From: Bacillus sp. RO1
GTDB taxonomy: Bacteria > Bacillota > Bacilli > Bacillales > Bacillaceae_I
Direction of reading: 5' to 3'
Assembly: GCF_012524115.1 (NCBI RefSeq)
Contig: NZ_JAAZWB010000085.1
Location: forward strand, 1 to 64,000
Length of the DNA: 64,000 nucleotides
The position numbers were made by a program, and so were the translations under genes. The notes under the pieces were generated by a model. The model was not told the DNA's origin. It did no database searches and worked only from the letters and a program-made list of their open reading frames with translations. Shown one piece after another: positions 1-8,248 of the stretch (positions are counted from its first letter, which is position 1; the number at the start of each line of letters is the position of its first letter).

Positions 1-655
1 GAGGTCTTCATAACGGCTATGAAGACTCCTCTACTCCTTTTTCCTTGTCACCAAGGTCTTCATACTCGCCATGAGGACTTCCCTACTTCCCTTATCTCGT
101 CTTCGAGGTCTTCATAACGGCTATGAAGACTCCTCTACTCCTTTTTCCTTGTCACCAAGGTCTTCATACTCGCCATGAGGACTTCCCTACTTCCCTTATC
201 TCGTCTTCGAGGTCTTCATAACGGCTATGAGGACTTCTCTACTCCTTTTTCCTTGTCACCAAGGTCTTCATACTGGCCATGAAGACTTGTCTACTCCTTT
301 TTCCTAGTCACCAAGGTCTTCATAATCGCTATGAAGACTCCTCTACTCCTTTTCCTTGTCACCAAGGTCTTTATACTGATCATGAGGACTTCCCTACTTC
401 CCTTATCTCGTCTTCGAGCTCTTCATAACGGCCATGAAGACTCCTCTACTCCTTTTTCCTTGTCACCAAGGTCTTCATACTCGCCATGAAGACTCCTCTA
501 CTCCTTTTTCCTTGTCGCCAAGGTCTTCATACTCGCCATGAAGACTTCTCTACTCCTTTTTCCTTGACACTCAGGTCTTCATCACGACGATGAAGACTTC
601 TCTACTCCTTTTCCCTTGTCACTCAGGTTTTCATCACGACGATGAAGAATTGCAT
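1..655. repeat. Tandem array of 52-bp units with inverted-repeat core (array 1)
   Basis: About 13 units start at 1, 53, 105, 157, 209, 261, 313, 364, 416, 467, 520, 572 and 623, so the period is 52 bp, slipping to 51-53. Each unit carries the near-palindrome GTCTTCAT-N7-ATGARGAC followed by a pyrimidine-rich tail (CTACTCCTTTTTCCTTGTCA or a variant). The first five units alternate between two versions (centres AACGGCT and ACTCGCC), giving a 104-bp higher-order repeat. The array runs off the left edge. No convincing gene lies inside. The same core recurs at 48.3-49.2 kb. Confidence 0.93.
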
Positions 656-698
656 GAAGACTATTCTACAATTTGATTCTTTTATACATTCCTAAACA

Positions 699-730
699 AC
701 AAAAAAACACACCCCATTGAGTGTGTCTTA
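699..730 (-). terminator. Terminator of the SodC-like gene
   Basis: On the minus strand a short stem (ACACAC/GTGTGT) is followed by a run of seven T. It lies just beyond the sodC stop codon. Confidence 0.75.
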
Positions 731-738
731 TTTTGTTA

Positions 739-1314
739 TTATTCTTTCTCGGCTTCGTCTACCGGTTCTTCCACAGCTTCATTTTTTTCTGCGACTTCTT
801 TTGTGATGACACCGCATGCTATTCTCTCACCGGAGTCTCCTGCCGGCTGGGTCATGCCGTCATCAATGTTTTCGGTAATGATAATGGCTGTTCCATCTTT
901 TCCAAATAAAGAGGTTTTTCCCTCTTCTAATGTTGCTTGTGGTGCCATCAGTTCTGCAATGACCGTTCCGTCATCTTCCACAATGATGTTTGGCAAGTCC
1001 CCTACATGCGCTCCTTCAGGATGCATAAGTCCATGCTGTTTATCGTCAGGATTGAAGTGATTGCCTGCTGTTTTGAAATCCGGCGCATCACATAAGCCTT
1101 TCTCATGAATATGTACAGCATGCTCTCCGGGAGGAAGCCCCTCTAGATTCAATTCAATCTTCACACCATTTGGATCTTCCGAAATTTTTGCTACTCCAAG
1201 AGAGTCGCCAGTAGCATTAAAAATCTCTACATCAAGTGCCGTTATCTTGCTCTCCATACAACCTGTAAGGATTAAGCATAATAGAAAAGGCAGGATAACT
1301 ATTTTAGCTCGCAT
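739..1314 (-). CDS. sodC: Cu/Zn superoxide dismutase-like lipoprotein, one Cu ligand missing
   Basis: 191 residues. The N-terminus is a lipoprotein signal with lipobox LTGC (Cys19), so the protein should be anchored outside the membrane. The SodC fold is clear: HIH (His68, His70), AGNHFNP (bridging His86), His94, HVGD (His103, Asp106), and Cys75/Cys167 for the usual disulphide. The fourth copper ligand, expected in a VHE-type motif before ADD, is replaced: the sequence reads IITENIDDG with Thr147 at that position. The Zn ligands look complete. B. subtilis YojM is known to lack Cu ligands as well, so true dismutase activity is doubtful. The C-terminal 20 residues are acidic. The start is ATG with GGAGG 9-10 nt upstream. 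Confidence 0.9.
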   Translation of the reverse strand: MRAKIVILPFLLCLILTGCMESKITALDVEIFNATGDSLGVAKISEDPNGVKIELNLEGLPPGEHAVHIHEKGLCDAPDFKTAGNHFNPDDKQHGLMHPEGAHVGDLPNIIVEDDGTVIAELMAPQATLEEGKTSLFGKDGTAIIITENIDDGMTQPAGDSGERIACGVITKEVAEKNEAVEEPVDEAEKE

Positions 1315-1388
1315 AAACTAATTAACCTCCAATAAATCGTTTTAAAAGAGTTTCCCCGAAAAGGAGGGGGAATATGTTTTTCTTTAAC

Positions 1389-1428
1389 AAAAAAAGGCTC
1401 ACTCACCGACATGGGTGAATGAACCTTT
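1389..1428 (-). terminator. Terminator of the small membrane protein gene
   Basis: A minus-strand stem of about 13 bp, GGTTCATTCACCC against GGTGAGTGAGCC (with one mismatch), is followed by seven T. Confidence 0.85.
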
Positions 1429-1435
1429 ATGCATT

Positions 1436-1639
1436 TCAATCTTTTATAACTTTTTCTCTTCGCAACTGTTCCTCTAATGCCTTCGCCTTCTGGCTTTCAC
1501 TTTTGGAAACTTTGATAATATATCGAAAAACAAAAATGGCAGCTATAAAGAAAACGGCAAAGGTAATCCCTGCAGGAATGTACTCAGATTTATCTTCTGG
1601 AAAATATAAGAATAGTTGTAACATAAAAAAATTAAGCAT
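1436..1639 (-). CDS. Small single-pass membrane protein, unknown function
   Basis: About 67 residues from the ATG at 1639; a TTG seven codons upstream is possible but has no good ribosome site. One hydrophobic segment (around residues 23-40) is followed by a charged, helical tail rich in Lys, Glu and Ser (KVSKSESQKAKALEEQLRRE). A strong terminator directly downstream and the codon-like composition support a real gene. It lies between the cyclophilin lipoprotein gene and sodC, all on the minus strand. I do not recognise the family. Confidence 0.6.
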   Translation of the reverse strand: MLNFFMLQLFLYFPEDKSEYIPAGITFAVFFIAAIFVFRYIIKVSKSESQKAKALEEQLRREKVIKD

Positions 1640-1724
1640 CGTTACCACACGACCTTTCAAAGGTTATGAACTTATTCATTATATCAAAAGTTTCTGCAAG
1701 GAACCAATCTAGGCACACACTTCC

Positions 1725-2483
1725 TTATTTTACTACGGTCATCTTTTCTATCACGACATCTTCTACTGGCTTGTCTGCTTCTCCAGTCTCCACTGTTGCA
1801 ATGGCATCAAGCACTTCCATACCTTCCACCACTTGTCCAAATACGGTATGTCTAAAATCTAGTCCAGGTGTCCCGCCATTCTCCTCATACAATTCTATTA
1901 CTTCTTCAGGATATCCAGCTTTGATCATTGATTCCATTGTGGCTTCATCTACCTCTTTAGCATGAACAATGAAGAATTGACTTCCGTTAGTATTCGCTCC
2001 AGAATTCGCCATAGAAAGAGCACCTCTGAAGTGTAGCATCTCACGACTGAACTCGTCTTCAAACGGTTGTCCATAGATACTTTCTCCACCTCTACCTGTA
2101 CCTTCTGGATCTCCACCTTGAATCATGAAATCTTCTATTACACGGTGAAAGATCAATCCATCATAGTAGCCATTTTCTGCATGTGTAACAAAGTTCTCTA
2201 CTGCTTTTGGTGCTGCATCTGGATAAAGGTTTACAACCATTTTCCCTTTTGTTGTTTCTATTTCTACAGTACGGATTGTCTCACTAGTGTTCGTAAACTG
2301 TTGAAACTCACCAACTTCCACTTCCTCGCCGGCTCCTTCATCTCCTGTGTCTTGGCCTGCATTTTCTTCAGTCTGTTGTTCGTTTGTTGCATTATTGCTA
2401 GTTGCATTTTCTTCGTTTGTACTTGTCCCACAACCTGTTACAATAAGAAGTAGCGCAAGCATCATAATCATCAATTTTTTCAC
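1725..2483 (-). CDS. Peptidyl-prolyl cis-trans isomerase, cyclophilin-type lipoprotein
   Basis: 252 residues. It has a signal peptide with lipobox VTGC (Cys18), then a low-complexity acidic Asn/Glu/Gly linker to about residue 70, then a cyclophilin domain. Cyclophilin landmarks are visible: FHRVIEDFMIQGGD, the RGGES turn, LSMANSGANTNGSQFFI, and a HTVFGQVVEGM C-terminal block. It should catalyse prolyl isomerisation of exported proteins at the outer face of the membrane. The usual Bacillus PpiB is cytosolic and about 143 residues, so this is the longer, anchored type. The start is GTG with GGGGTG upstream; I see no good terminator. Confidence 0.9.
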   Translation of the reverse strand: MKKLMIMMLALLLIVTGCGTSTNEENATSNNATNEQQTEENAGQDTGDEGAGEEVEVGEFQQFTNTSETIRTVEIETTKGKMVVNLYPDAAPKAVENFVTHAENGYYDGLIFHRVIEDFMIQGGDPEGTGRGGESIYGQPFEDEFSREMLHFRGALSMANSGANTNGSQFFIVHAKEVDEATMESMIKAGYPEEVIELYEENGGTPGLDFRHTVFGQVVEGMEVLDAIATVETGEADKPVEDVVIEKMTVVK

Positions 2484-2571
2484 GTGTCACACCCCATATT
2501 TTATTTACTTAACAAGATATTACTAAATATAACAAAAAAAATCACTATCTGAATGCGAAAGGGGACTTATG

Positions 2572-2952
2572 ATGGAGAAAATAGAGGTTGGTAGCATCGT
2601 AACCGGGATTTATAAAACTGGAAAATATATTGGGGAAGTAACAGCTATTCGCCCTATGCATTATTTAGTTAAAGTAAAAGCAGTTTTGAAGCATCCACAG
2701 CAAGGGGATTTGCACGCACCTAAAGAAACGGACGTTCCGCTCTTTCATGAGCGTCGGGCTTTGGCCTTTCATGAACAGACCAACATACCTAAAAACATGG
2801 TGAAGCCCTATGATGGGGAGATTCTTGATTACAAAGAATCATTGAGAATTGCACTACACTCAGCAACGCAAGCACTCGAGAATGACGAAAGCCTTTGGGC
2901 AAAAAGAAGCATAGAAAACTTTTCTATTTTAAAAAAGGATTATAAGCTTTGA
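2572..2952 (+). CDS. kapB: Kinase-associated protein KapB
   Basis: 126 residues (127 if the preceding ATG at 2569 is used; AAGGGG favours the second). In B. subtilis KapB is a small factor needed for KinB signalling into the sporulation phosphorelay, encoded directly after kinB. The compact beta-rich N-terminus (VGSIVTGIYKTGKYIGEV) and the helical C-terminus match the family. Here no kinB precedes it; the upstream neighbour is a divergently transcribed cyclophilin gene. kapD follows convergently, as in Bacillus. Confidence 0.85.
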   Translation: MEKIEVGSIVTGIYKTGKYIGEVTAIRPMHYLVKVKAVLKHPQQGDLHAPKETDVPLFHERRALAFHEQTNIPKNMVKPYDGEILDYKESLRIALHSATQALENDESLWAKRSIENFSILKKDYKL

Positions 2953-2964
2953 TGATAGCAAACT

Positions 2965-3001
2965 AAAAGCCAAATCTCCTGACTATGGGATTTGGCTTTT
3001 T
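2965..3001. terminator. Bidirectional terminator between kapB and kapD
   Basis: Stem AAAGCCAAATC/GATTTGGCTTT with a T run on the plus side and an A run on the other. It serves the two convergent genes. Confidence 0.88.
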
Positions 3002-3623
3002 ATAAGGCATATTTGTTTATTATCTTGGAAAGGTCAATTCGGTCTCCGATTGTAGTAGGTTCTGGTTTGGCAAGATAACTTTTGTCCTTTTCAACGAGTC
3101 GAAAGATATTAAACGTCGTAAGCGCATCATCCAGTGCGCGATGGTGCTTACCTGTTCCTTCCTTTCCGTATTCTTGCACAGCTTTCCATAACCCTGTTTG
3201 ATTTTGGTCACCAAAGAATTTCTTGTATTCCATCGAAAGATCAACATGCTTGCACGTCAATGGAAAAGGTACTCCGTGATAATCACAGTTGTTTCTTAGC
3301 ACCTTCATATCCATATTCCCCCACGTTACAACTGTTCCCCTCTCTTGCACGTTATAGGAATTCAAAACGTCTATCAACTCTTCAAAACTTGCCCCCTCAA
3401 GGACATCCCTTTGACTGATATTTAAGAATGACTTACAACGGTTAGTCAAAGTGGGAAATGCGGTTGGACGAATATAGTTTGAATATTGGTCCATTATTTT
3501 ATCTTTTTCCACTACAACAATTCCAGCTTCAATGATTTCGGGGAAAAAATTTTTGGGATAATTTCTATTTTCAGGCATTGAAAATTCAAAATCAATAAAC
3601 AAGTGTATCGGTGTTGACTTCAT
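3000..3623 (-). CDS. kapD: KapD, DEDDh 3'-5' exonuclease-like sporulation inhibitor
   Basis: 207 residues. The exonuclease fold is intact: Asp11 and Glu13 in FIDFEF, Asp105 in WGNMDMKVL, and the HRALDDA motif (His161, Asp166). In B. subtilis KapD inhibits the KinA route into sporulation. The start is ATG with GAGGGAGGGG upstream. It converges with kapB and is divergent from the MFS gene, the same neighbourhood as in B. subtilis. Confidence 0.9.
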   Translation of the reverse strand: MKSTPIHLFIDFEFSMPENRNYPKNFFPEIIEAGIVVVEKDKIMDQYSNYIRPTAFPTLTNRCKSFLNISQRDVLEGASFEELIDVLNSYNVQERGTVVTWGNMDMKVLRNNCDYHGVPFPLTCKHVDLSMEYKKFFGDQNQTGLWKAVQEYGKEGTGKHHRALDDALTTFNIFRLVEKDKSYLAKPEPTTIGDRIDLSKIINKYAL

Positions 3624-3804
3624 GGTTCCCCTCCCTCTTTAATTTTCAGAATTTTATTACTATATTATATCACGGTGAATAACGTTTTTAGCACGAAATT
3701 CACTCATTTTTCCAAAAATAAAGCTTGTTTTGTTGATTTTCCTGGAGAATGCGTTATTATTTAGTTATACGAAATATTTAAAATCCGAAATTTATGAAGA
3801 GAAG

Positions 3805-5031
3805 GTGACGATCATCTCCATATCAGGACGAAACTTGTTCATCATGTGGATTGCGAACTTTTTCGTTGCTGCTAGTGCTACTATGATTCTCCCTTTCTTA
3901 TCCTTATTCATTGAGACGTTTGGGAATTACTCCGATTCCTATGTACAGCGTTGGTCGGGATTTATTTTTGGCATTACCTTTCTCACAGCGTTTTTCGTTT
4001 CACCAATTTGGGGGAGAATTGGGGATAAGTACGGTTTTAAGCCGATCTTGTTGTTAACAGGAACAGGGATTGCAACCAGCATCCTGTTGATGAGTGTAGT
4101 GGATTCTGTTCATGGACTGTTCATTCTCCGGATGTTCATGGGATTGGCAACCGGATTCATCCCGACTTCAATGGCTTTAATCTCCTCTCAAGCACCAAAA
4201 GAGATTGCAGGAAAAACACTCGGAACCTTACAGACAGGTACGGTTTCCGGCGGACTCCTCGGTCCATTGATTGGTGGGATGCTTGCGGATTCCTTTGGCT
4301 TTGCCTACACGTTTTTCCTTACATCAGCCCTAATTTATTTAGCTGTGATTCTAGTGGCATTTGGCATTAAAGAGAAGAAAAAAAGTTCTGCAAATCAAAA
4401 AGAAAAGAAATATTCACGGAAAGAAGTACTTCAATATATCATACAAAAACCGCTATTGCTTAAGATTATGTTCTTATCCATGTTCATCCAAGCGGCCAAT
4501 TTTAGCATTCAGCCCTTGCTTGCACTTTATGTGAATGAATTAACAGGTGGCATCGCAACAAATATCGCCTTGCTTGCAGGGTTCGCATTCTCTGCCACAG
4601 GCTTTGGTAATTTGTTAGCGTCACGGAACTGGGGAAAACTTGGGGATAATATTGGCCATGATAAAGTCATTGTCATTCTTATGCTTGCAAGTTCGATACT
4701 CTTTATTCCTCAAGCCCTTGCGACATCGCTATGGCAGCTTGTCCTGTTCCGTTTCTTATTTGGTATGGTGGTAGGTGGCTTGATTCCATGTATGACCGCC
4801 TACATCCGTAATGTAGCTCCGTTATCCATGCAGGGAGAAGTTCTTGGCTACAATGTCAGTTTCCGATTCTTAGGGAATGTTATTGGACCAGTAATGGGCG
4901 GAATGATTGCTGGCTTTTACGGTATCACTACTGTGTTTTATATCACTAGTTTTATCTTTTTATGCTCAGGAGTGATGTTACTCTATAGCATTCTTCATCC
5001 AGAAAGTGCAAAGAAAACAGCAGAATCTTAA
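3805..5031 (+). CDS. yuxJ: MFS multidrug-type efflux transporter (YuxJ-like)
   Basis: About 408 residues, twelve predicted membrane segments in two halves split by a charged loop near residues 215-235 (KEKKKSSANQKEKK). It carries the MFS signature GRIGDKYGFKP after TM2, repeated weakly as GKLGDNIGHDK in the second half. It probably exports drugs or metabolites by proton antiport. The start is uncertain: the reading frame is open from 3730, and GTG at 3805 gives the expected short N-terminus but has only a weak ribosome site. Position after kapD matches yuxJ of B. subtilis. Confidence 0.83.
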   Translation: MTIISISGRNLFIMWIANFFVAASATMILPFLSLFIETFGNYSDSYVQRWSGFIFGITFLTAFFVSPIWGRIGDKYGFKPILLLTGTGIATSILLMSVVDSVHGLFILRMFMGLATGFIPTSMALISSQAPKEIAGKTLGTLQTGTVSGGLLGPLIGGMLADSFGFAYTFFLTSALIYLAVILVAFGIKEKKKSSANQKEKKYSRKEVLQYIIQKPLLLKIMFLSMFIQAANFSIQPLLALYVNELTGGIATNIALLAGFAFSATGFGNLLASRNWGKLGDNIGHDKVIVILMLASSILFIPQALATSLWQLVLFRFLFGMVVGGLIPCMTAYIRNVAPLSMQGEVLGYNVSFRFLGNVIGPVMGGMIAGFYGITTVFYITSFIFLCSGVMLLYSILHPESAKKTAES

Positions 5032-5103
5032 AATGCTTGGTTTCACCGCCTCCCAATTTCCTGTATTCTACTAGTAAAAGGACAGGATATCGGGAGGTTT
5101 TTT

Positions 5104-5805
5104 ATGGTGAGCATTCCTTTGGATAGGTATCAAAGTGAGTTAATCGATTTCTTTCGAATAAATGGGAATAAACGGAATAGAGAGCCCATGGAAAATTATA
5201 TGCGCAATCACTTCTCGTTCTTAGGAATAAAGTCGCCTGAGCGTAAAGAGTTATTAAAAAGATTTTTTGTGGAATATGGAAAGCCAGAACGAGATTGGAT
5301 TCAGCCGCTTGTAACTTTTTTATATACTCAGCCTGAAAGAGAATTTCATTATGCGGCCCTCGCGATGATAGATGTTCATATTAAAAAACTGGACGCAGAG
5401 TGGCTCCCCTTTTTGGAAGAATTGATAAGTACAAATTCCTGGTGGGACACAGTGGATCATATTGCACCACATCATGTCGGGGCAATTTTGCTGAGGGAGA
5501 AGGCAAGTATTATTGAATATCCAGATAGGTGGATTGTGTCGGATAATTTCTGGCTTCAAAGATCAGCCATTCTTTTTCAATTGAAGTATAAGGAAAAGAC
5601 AGATGCTCAGAAGTTGTTTACTTATATAGAGGCCACCAAAGGTGCTAAGGAGTTTTTTATTCAGAAGGCTATCGGCTGGGCGTTAAGGGAATATTCCAAA
5701 ACTGCTCCGGATGAGGTATTGATGTTTATAAAGTGTACAAACCTGGCACCTCTTAGCAGGCGTGAGGGGCTGAAACATATGGCTAGGAGGGGAATGGAGG
5801 TTTGA
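5104..5805 (+). CDS. DNA alkylation repair protein, AlkD-like glycosylase
   Basis: 233 residues of all-helical HEAT-like repeats (COG4912 family). Key AlkD residues are present with the correct spacing: Trp114 and Asp118 in NSWWDTVD, and Trp192 in IGWALREYS, 78 residues further on as in Bacillus cereus AlkD (Trp109/Asp113/Trp187). It should excise positively charged N3- or N7-alkylated purines without base flipping. The start is ATG with GGGAGG. It stands alone, converging with menI. Confidence 0.9.
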   Translation: MVSIPLDRYQSELIDFFRINGNKRNREPMENYMRNHFSFLGIKSPERKELLKRFFVEYGKPERDWIQPLVTFLYTQPEREFHYAALAMIDVHIKKLDAEWLPFLEELISTNSWWDTVDHIAPHHVGAILLREKASIIEYPDRWIVSDNFWLQRSAILFQLKYKEKTDAQKLFTYIEATKGAKEFFIQKAIGWALREYSKTAPDEVLMFIKCTNLAPLSRREGLKHMARRGMEV

Positions 5806-5839
5806 TTAACCTCCCCCACTCCTCTTCTCTTATTCTTCA

Positions 5840-6223
5840 TTACCTTTTCTTCAAAATCGCCATCGTACAACGCGAAATGCAAATTAGCGTATCATTTTCG
5901 TCTACAATTTTAATATCCCACACCATCGTAGATTTACCTCTATGCAACGGAGTACCAATTGCCGTAACCACCCCATCCTTTTTCCCTTTCAGGTGGTTGG
6001 CGTTTATCTCCAGCCCTACACAGATTTCTGTTTCCTTGTCGATCAGATTAAAAGTCCCGATGCTTGCAATCGTCTCAGCTAGGGCAACTGACGCTCCACC
6101 ATGCAGCAATCCGAATGGTTGGTGCGTGCGGCTGTCTACCGGCATGGTTGCCACCGCTCTTTCTTCCGACAGTTCTACAATTTCTATTCCTAGTAAGTCT
6201 ATTAGTGTGTTTTCTAGTTCCAC
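5840..6223 (-). CDS. menI: Hotdog thioesterase MenI/YuxO (DHNA-CoA thioesterase)
   Basis: 127 residues, a single hotdog fold of the PaaI/YuxO type. The active-site region is HGGASVALAETIAS, with Glu50 as the expected catalytic carboxylate and His41 nearby. YuxO hydrolyses 1,4-dihydroxy-2-naphthoyl-CoA in menaquinone synthesis. The start is GTG with GGAGG eight nt upstream. In B. subtilis this gene follows comA; no comA is present here. A 29-codon membrane ORF sits just upstream on the same strand. Confidence 0.85.
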   Translation of the reverse strand: MELENTLIDLLGIEIVELSEERAVATMPVDSRTHQPFGLLHGGASVALAETIASIGTFNLIDKETEICVGLEINANHLKGKKDGVVTAIGTPLHRGKSTMVWDIKIVDENDTLICISRCTMAILKKR

Positions 6224-6241
6224 TCCTGTTTCCTCCTTTTG

Positions 6242-6331
6242 TTACCGCTTATCTCTTAATAATACTACTGCAAAAAGAAAATACACAAAGAATAATACAC
6301 AAATAGGAATAAGTGCCGACCAGTCCAGCAT
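6242..6331 (-). CDS. 29-residue membrane microprotein upstream of menI
   Basis: ATG-initiated ORF of 29 codons ending 18 nt before menI. An excellent ribosome site (AAAGGAGGGAAG) lies at correct spacing. The product is almost wholly one hydrophobic helix (ALIPICVLFFVYFLFAVVLL) preceded by MLDWS and ended by RDKR, so the N-terminus is probably outside. No family is known to me. The RBS quality, clean membrane segment and linkage to menI argue for a translated gene; its size means chance cannot be excluded. Confidence 0.6.
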   Translation of the reverse strand: MLDWSALIPICVLFFVYFLFAVVLLRDKR

Positions 6332-6436
6332 GAATCTTCCCTCCTTTAATGAAATCTTGACTGCAGTTATGTTGAGTCCTAGCTATCTATCGCATATAAT
6401 AAATTTAAAATTAGAGAGTACTAGAGGTGAAATTAG

Positions 6437-6751
6437 TTGAAAAAAGAAATCCCTCTACAAGATGTGTCCTTGGAAAAAATGTTTGAAAAATATGAAGCAA
6501 AGTACAAAGCCGTTGCAGATAAAAAACGACTGCACATTATGAACATCCTATGTCAACAAGGAGCCATGTGTGTATGCGATATGGTCCCGCTGATTGGGAT
6601 GCCCCAATCTAAACTTTCCTACCATCTGAAGATTTTGTTGGATGCGGAAATCATTGTCAAAGAAACAAGGGGTACGTGGAGTTATTACTCATTGAACCAA
6701 AAGGAAGTAGACAACTTATTATCAGAGGAATTATGTTGCATTTTCCGCTAA
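6437..6751 (+). CDS. ArsR/SmtB-family metalloregulator
   Basis: 104 residues, a winged helix. The recognition helix region reads MPQSKLSYHLKIL, and the preceding helix contains CVCD (Cys45, Cys47), the arsenite/antimonite-binding position of classical ArsR. Cys39 and a C-terminal Cys100-Cys101 pair could add thiol ligands. It should repress a target promoter until metalloid or thiophilic metal binds. No ars or metal-efflux gene is adjacent, so the target is elsewhere or is itself. The start is TTG with AGAGGTGA upstream. Confidence 0.87.
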   Translation: MKKEIPLQDVSLEKMFEKYEAKYKAVADKKRLHIMNILCQQGAMCVCDMVPLIGMPQSKLSYHLKILLDAEIIVKETRGTWSYYSLNQKEVDNLLSEELCCIFR

Positions 6752-6758
6752 AGGAGTT

Positions 6759-6810
6759 AAAAACAGACCGCCATCTTCCAAATTGGAACACGAATCGGTC
6801 TGTTTTTTTT
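6759..6810 (+). terminator. Terminator of the arsR-like gene
   Basis: Stem AAAACAGACCG/CGGTCTGTTTT with an eight-T run. The left A-run could also stop minus-strand transcripts weakly. Confidence 0.85.
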
Positions 6811-7432
6811 AGTAAATATATTCTAAATTGACGGACGCACTAATGGTGATTTCCTTTGGTTCAATAGGAGTGCTAGCTTTTTCTTGAACCGCTAAAGATG
6901 CATAACGTGGCCCTGCAAATACCTGTTGTGTAACCTCCTCCACCTTCATTGGTATGGGAGAAAGGCAAACTTGTAGAGTTACAGCCATTGCATGTGCCTT
7001 TTTCGCCCCATCCACAACTGCCAGCTGCAAGACATGACGATAGATTTCGTTATAATTGGAAACTTCAAAGGATACACTCTCGGAAATATTTGCACCATTT
7101 TCAAATGCCACATCCACAATGGTGCCAGCTTTTGTAATATCTCTGACTGCTATACGGAGAATGTGGCGGACTTCATAGCCAGATAGGACAGAATTACCTG
7201 ATGGATCTGTTTTATAACGCGGAAAGGAAGTGTAAGAGGATGTTTCAATGTCTTCTTGAGGAATGCCGGCTGCTATAAGGGCTTGAATCATTCGATTAGC
7301 TATCAATCTATTTTCTTCCTGTGCTCGTTGTACATCAGGACTGGTGGTGACCACTCCTAATTGAAGGTACGCAATATCCGGTTGGACTTCTTTTTTTGCG
7401 GTTCCTTGAACAAGCATCGTTCGTTGCAACAT
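6809..7432 (-). CDS. SIMPL (DUF541) domain protein
   Basis: About 207 residues from ATG 7432, chosen because AAGAGG lies 9 nt upstream; the ATG at 7441 abuts that site. The whole chain is one SIMPL/DUF541 domain: VQGTAKKEVQPDIAYLQLGV at the start, a central SGYEVRHILRIAVRD strand, and a terminal EITISASVNLEYIY. No signal peptide is visible, unlike many periplasmic homologues, so it is probably cytoplasmic. The molecular role of the family is not established. Confidence 0.85.
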   Translation of the reverse strand: MLQRTMLVQGTAKKEVQPDIAYLQLGVVTTSPDVQRAQEENRLIANRMIQALIAAGIPQEDIETSSYTSFPRYKTDPSGNSVLSGYEVRHILRIAVRDITKAGTIVDVAFENGANISESVSFEVSNYNEIYRHVLQLAVVDGAKKAHAMAVTLQVCLSPIPMKVEEVTQQVFAGPRYASLAVQEKASTPIEPKEITISASVNLEYIY

Positions 7433-7491
7433 GACCACCATCCTCTTAACCTTTTATTCTTAGTCTATGAGAGGACGGCTTAACATATACG

Positions 7492-8103
7492 TTAACGATA
7501 CTTTTGGAAAATGAAGCTGGGGTCGTTTTGCTTTTTGTACCTGTCATAAGCAAAGTACAGCAGGATAAAAACAGATGAGGCAATCAGCAACTCCAATCTA
7601 TACACCACGAAAAGCTGTGCATAATTCCACACAAGCCTACCCATGAAGAAGAATGTCGTCACCCATACAATTGCAGATGTATAGGCTGCTATGGCAAACT
7701 GATAGTATGGCAGTTTCATAAATCCAGCCAAAAAGGGAACGACATTTCTCACTCCGGGCAGGAAATAGGAAATACATAATGCATAGGCATGATATTTATT
7801 CAAAAGTTCTTCCCCCTTTTCAAAGGAAGCTTCCATTTTATCGTGTTTCTTAAGCTTTGAATACACGCCTTTCCCTAAGAACCGTCCTAGAAAGTAACAG
7901 GTGGTTAAACTTGCAATCACTCCTAGATAAATTGTGATTAATGCAGGCGATGTCTCAAGGAGTCCCTTTTGTGCGACAATCCCCACTGAGCTCACAAAAA
8001 CTTCATTAGGCACCGGGATTCCGAACATACCTAACCAAAGCCATATAAACAATCCTATATATCCATATTCCTTTATTATTTCTAAGATAATGGTCAAATC
8101 CAT
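7492..8103 (-). CDS. DedA-family membrane protein
   Basis: About 203 residues from ATG 8103 (AAGGGG upstream). It has the DedA pattern: an N-terminal re-entrant segment GYIGLFIWLWLGMFGIPVPNE with the conserved acidic residue, FLGRFLGKGV, then SYFLPGVRNVVPFLAGFMKLPYYQF containing the conserved Arg/Gly/Pro motif. DedA proteins are implicated in lipid-carrier or phospholipid scrambling and membrane homeostasis. It is a single gene divergent from the SDR gene. Confidence 0.88.
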   Translation of the reverse strand: MDLTIILEIIKEYGYIGLFIWLWLGMFGIPVPNEVFVSSVGIVAQKGLLETSPALITIYLGVIASLTTCYFLGRFLGKGVYSKLKKHDKMEASFEKGEELLNKYHAYALCISYFLPGVRNVVPFLAGFMKLPYYQFAIAAYTSAIVWVTTFFFMGRLVWNYAQLFVVYRLELLIASSVFILLYFAYDRYKKQNDPSFIFQKYR

Positions 8104-8248
8104 GTGACCCCTTCTTTCTGCTTGAAGCAAAGTTTGTTATGCTTCCAAACGCCAAACATCCATTGTCACTGTATAGTATTTATTCCTTTTATATTTTATT
8201 AATAAACTATCAAACTCTTTACCAATTAATGCTAGGGAGGCTATTTCC

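Noticed and set aside
1-655. Array 1 as a CRISPR array
   Set aside because: CRISPR arrays alternate invariant repeats with unique spacers. Here the whole 52-bp unit is repeated, including the parts between palindromes, and no cas genes are in the window.
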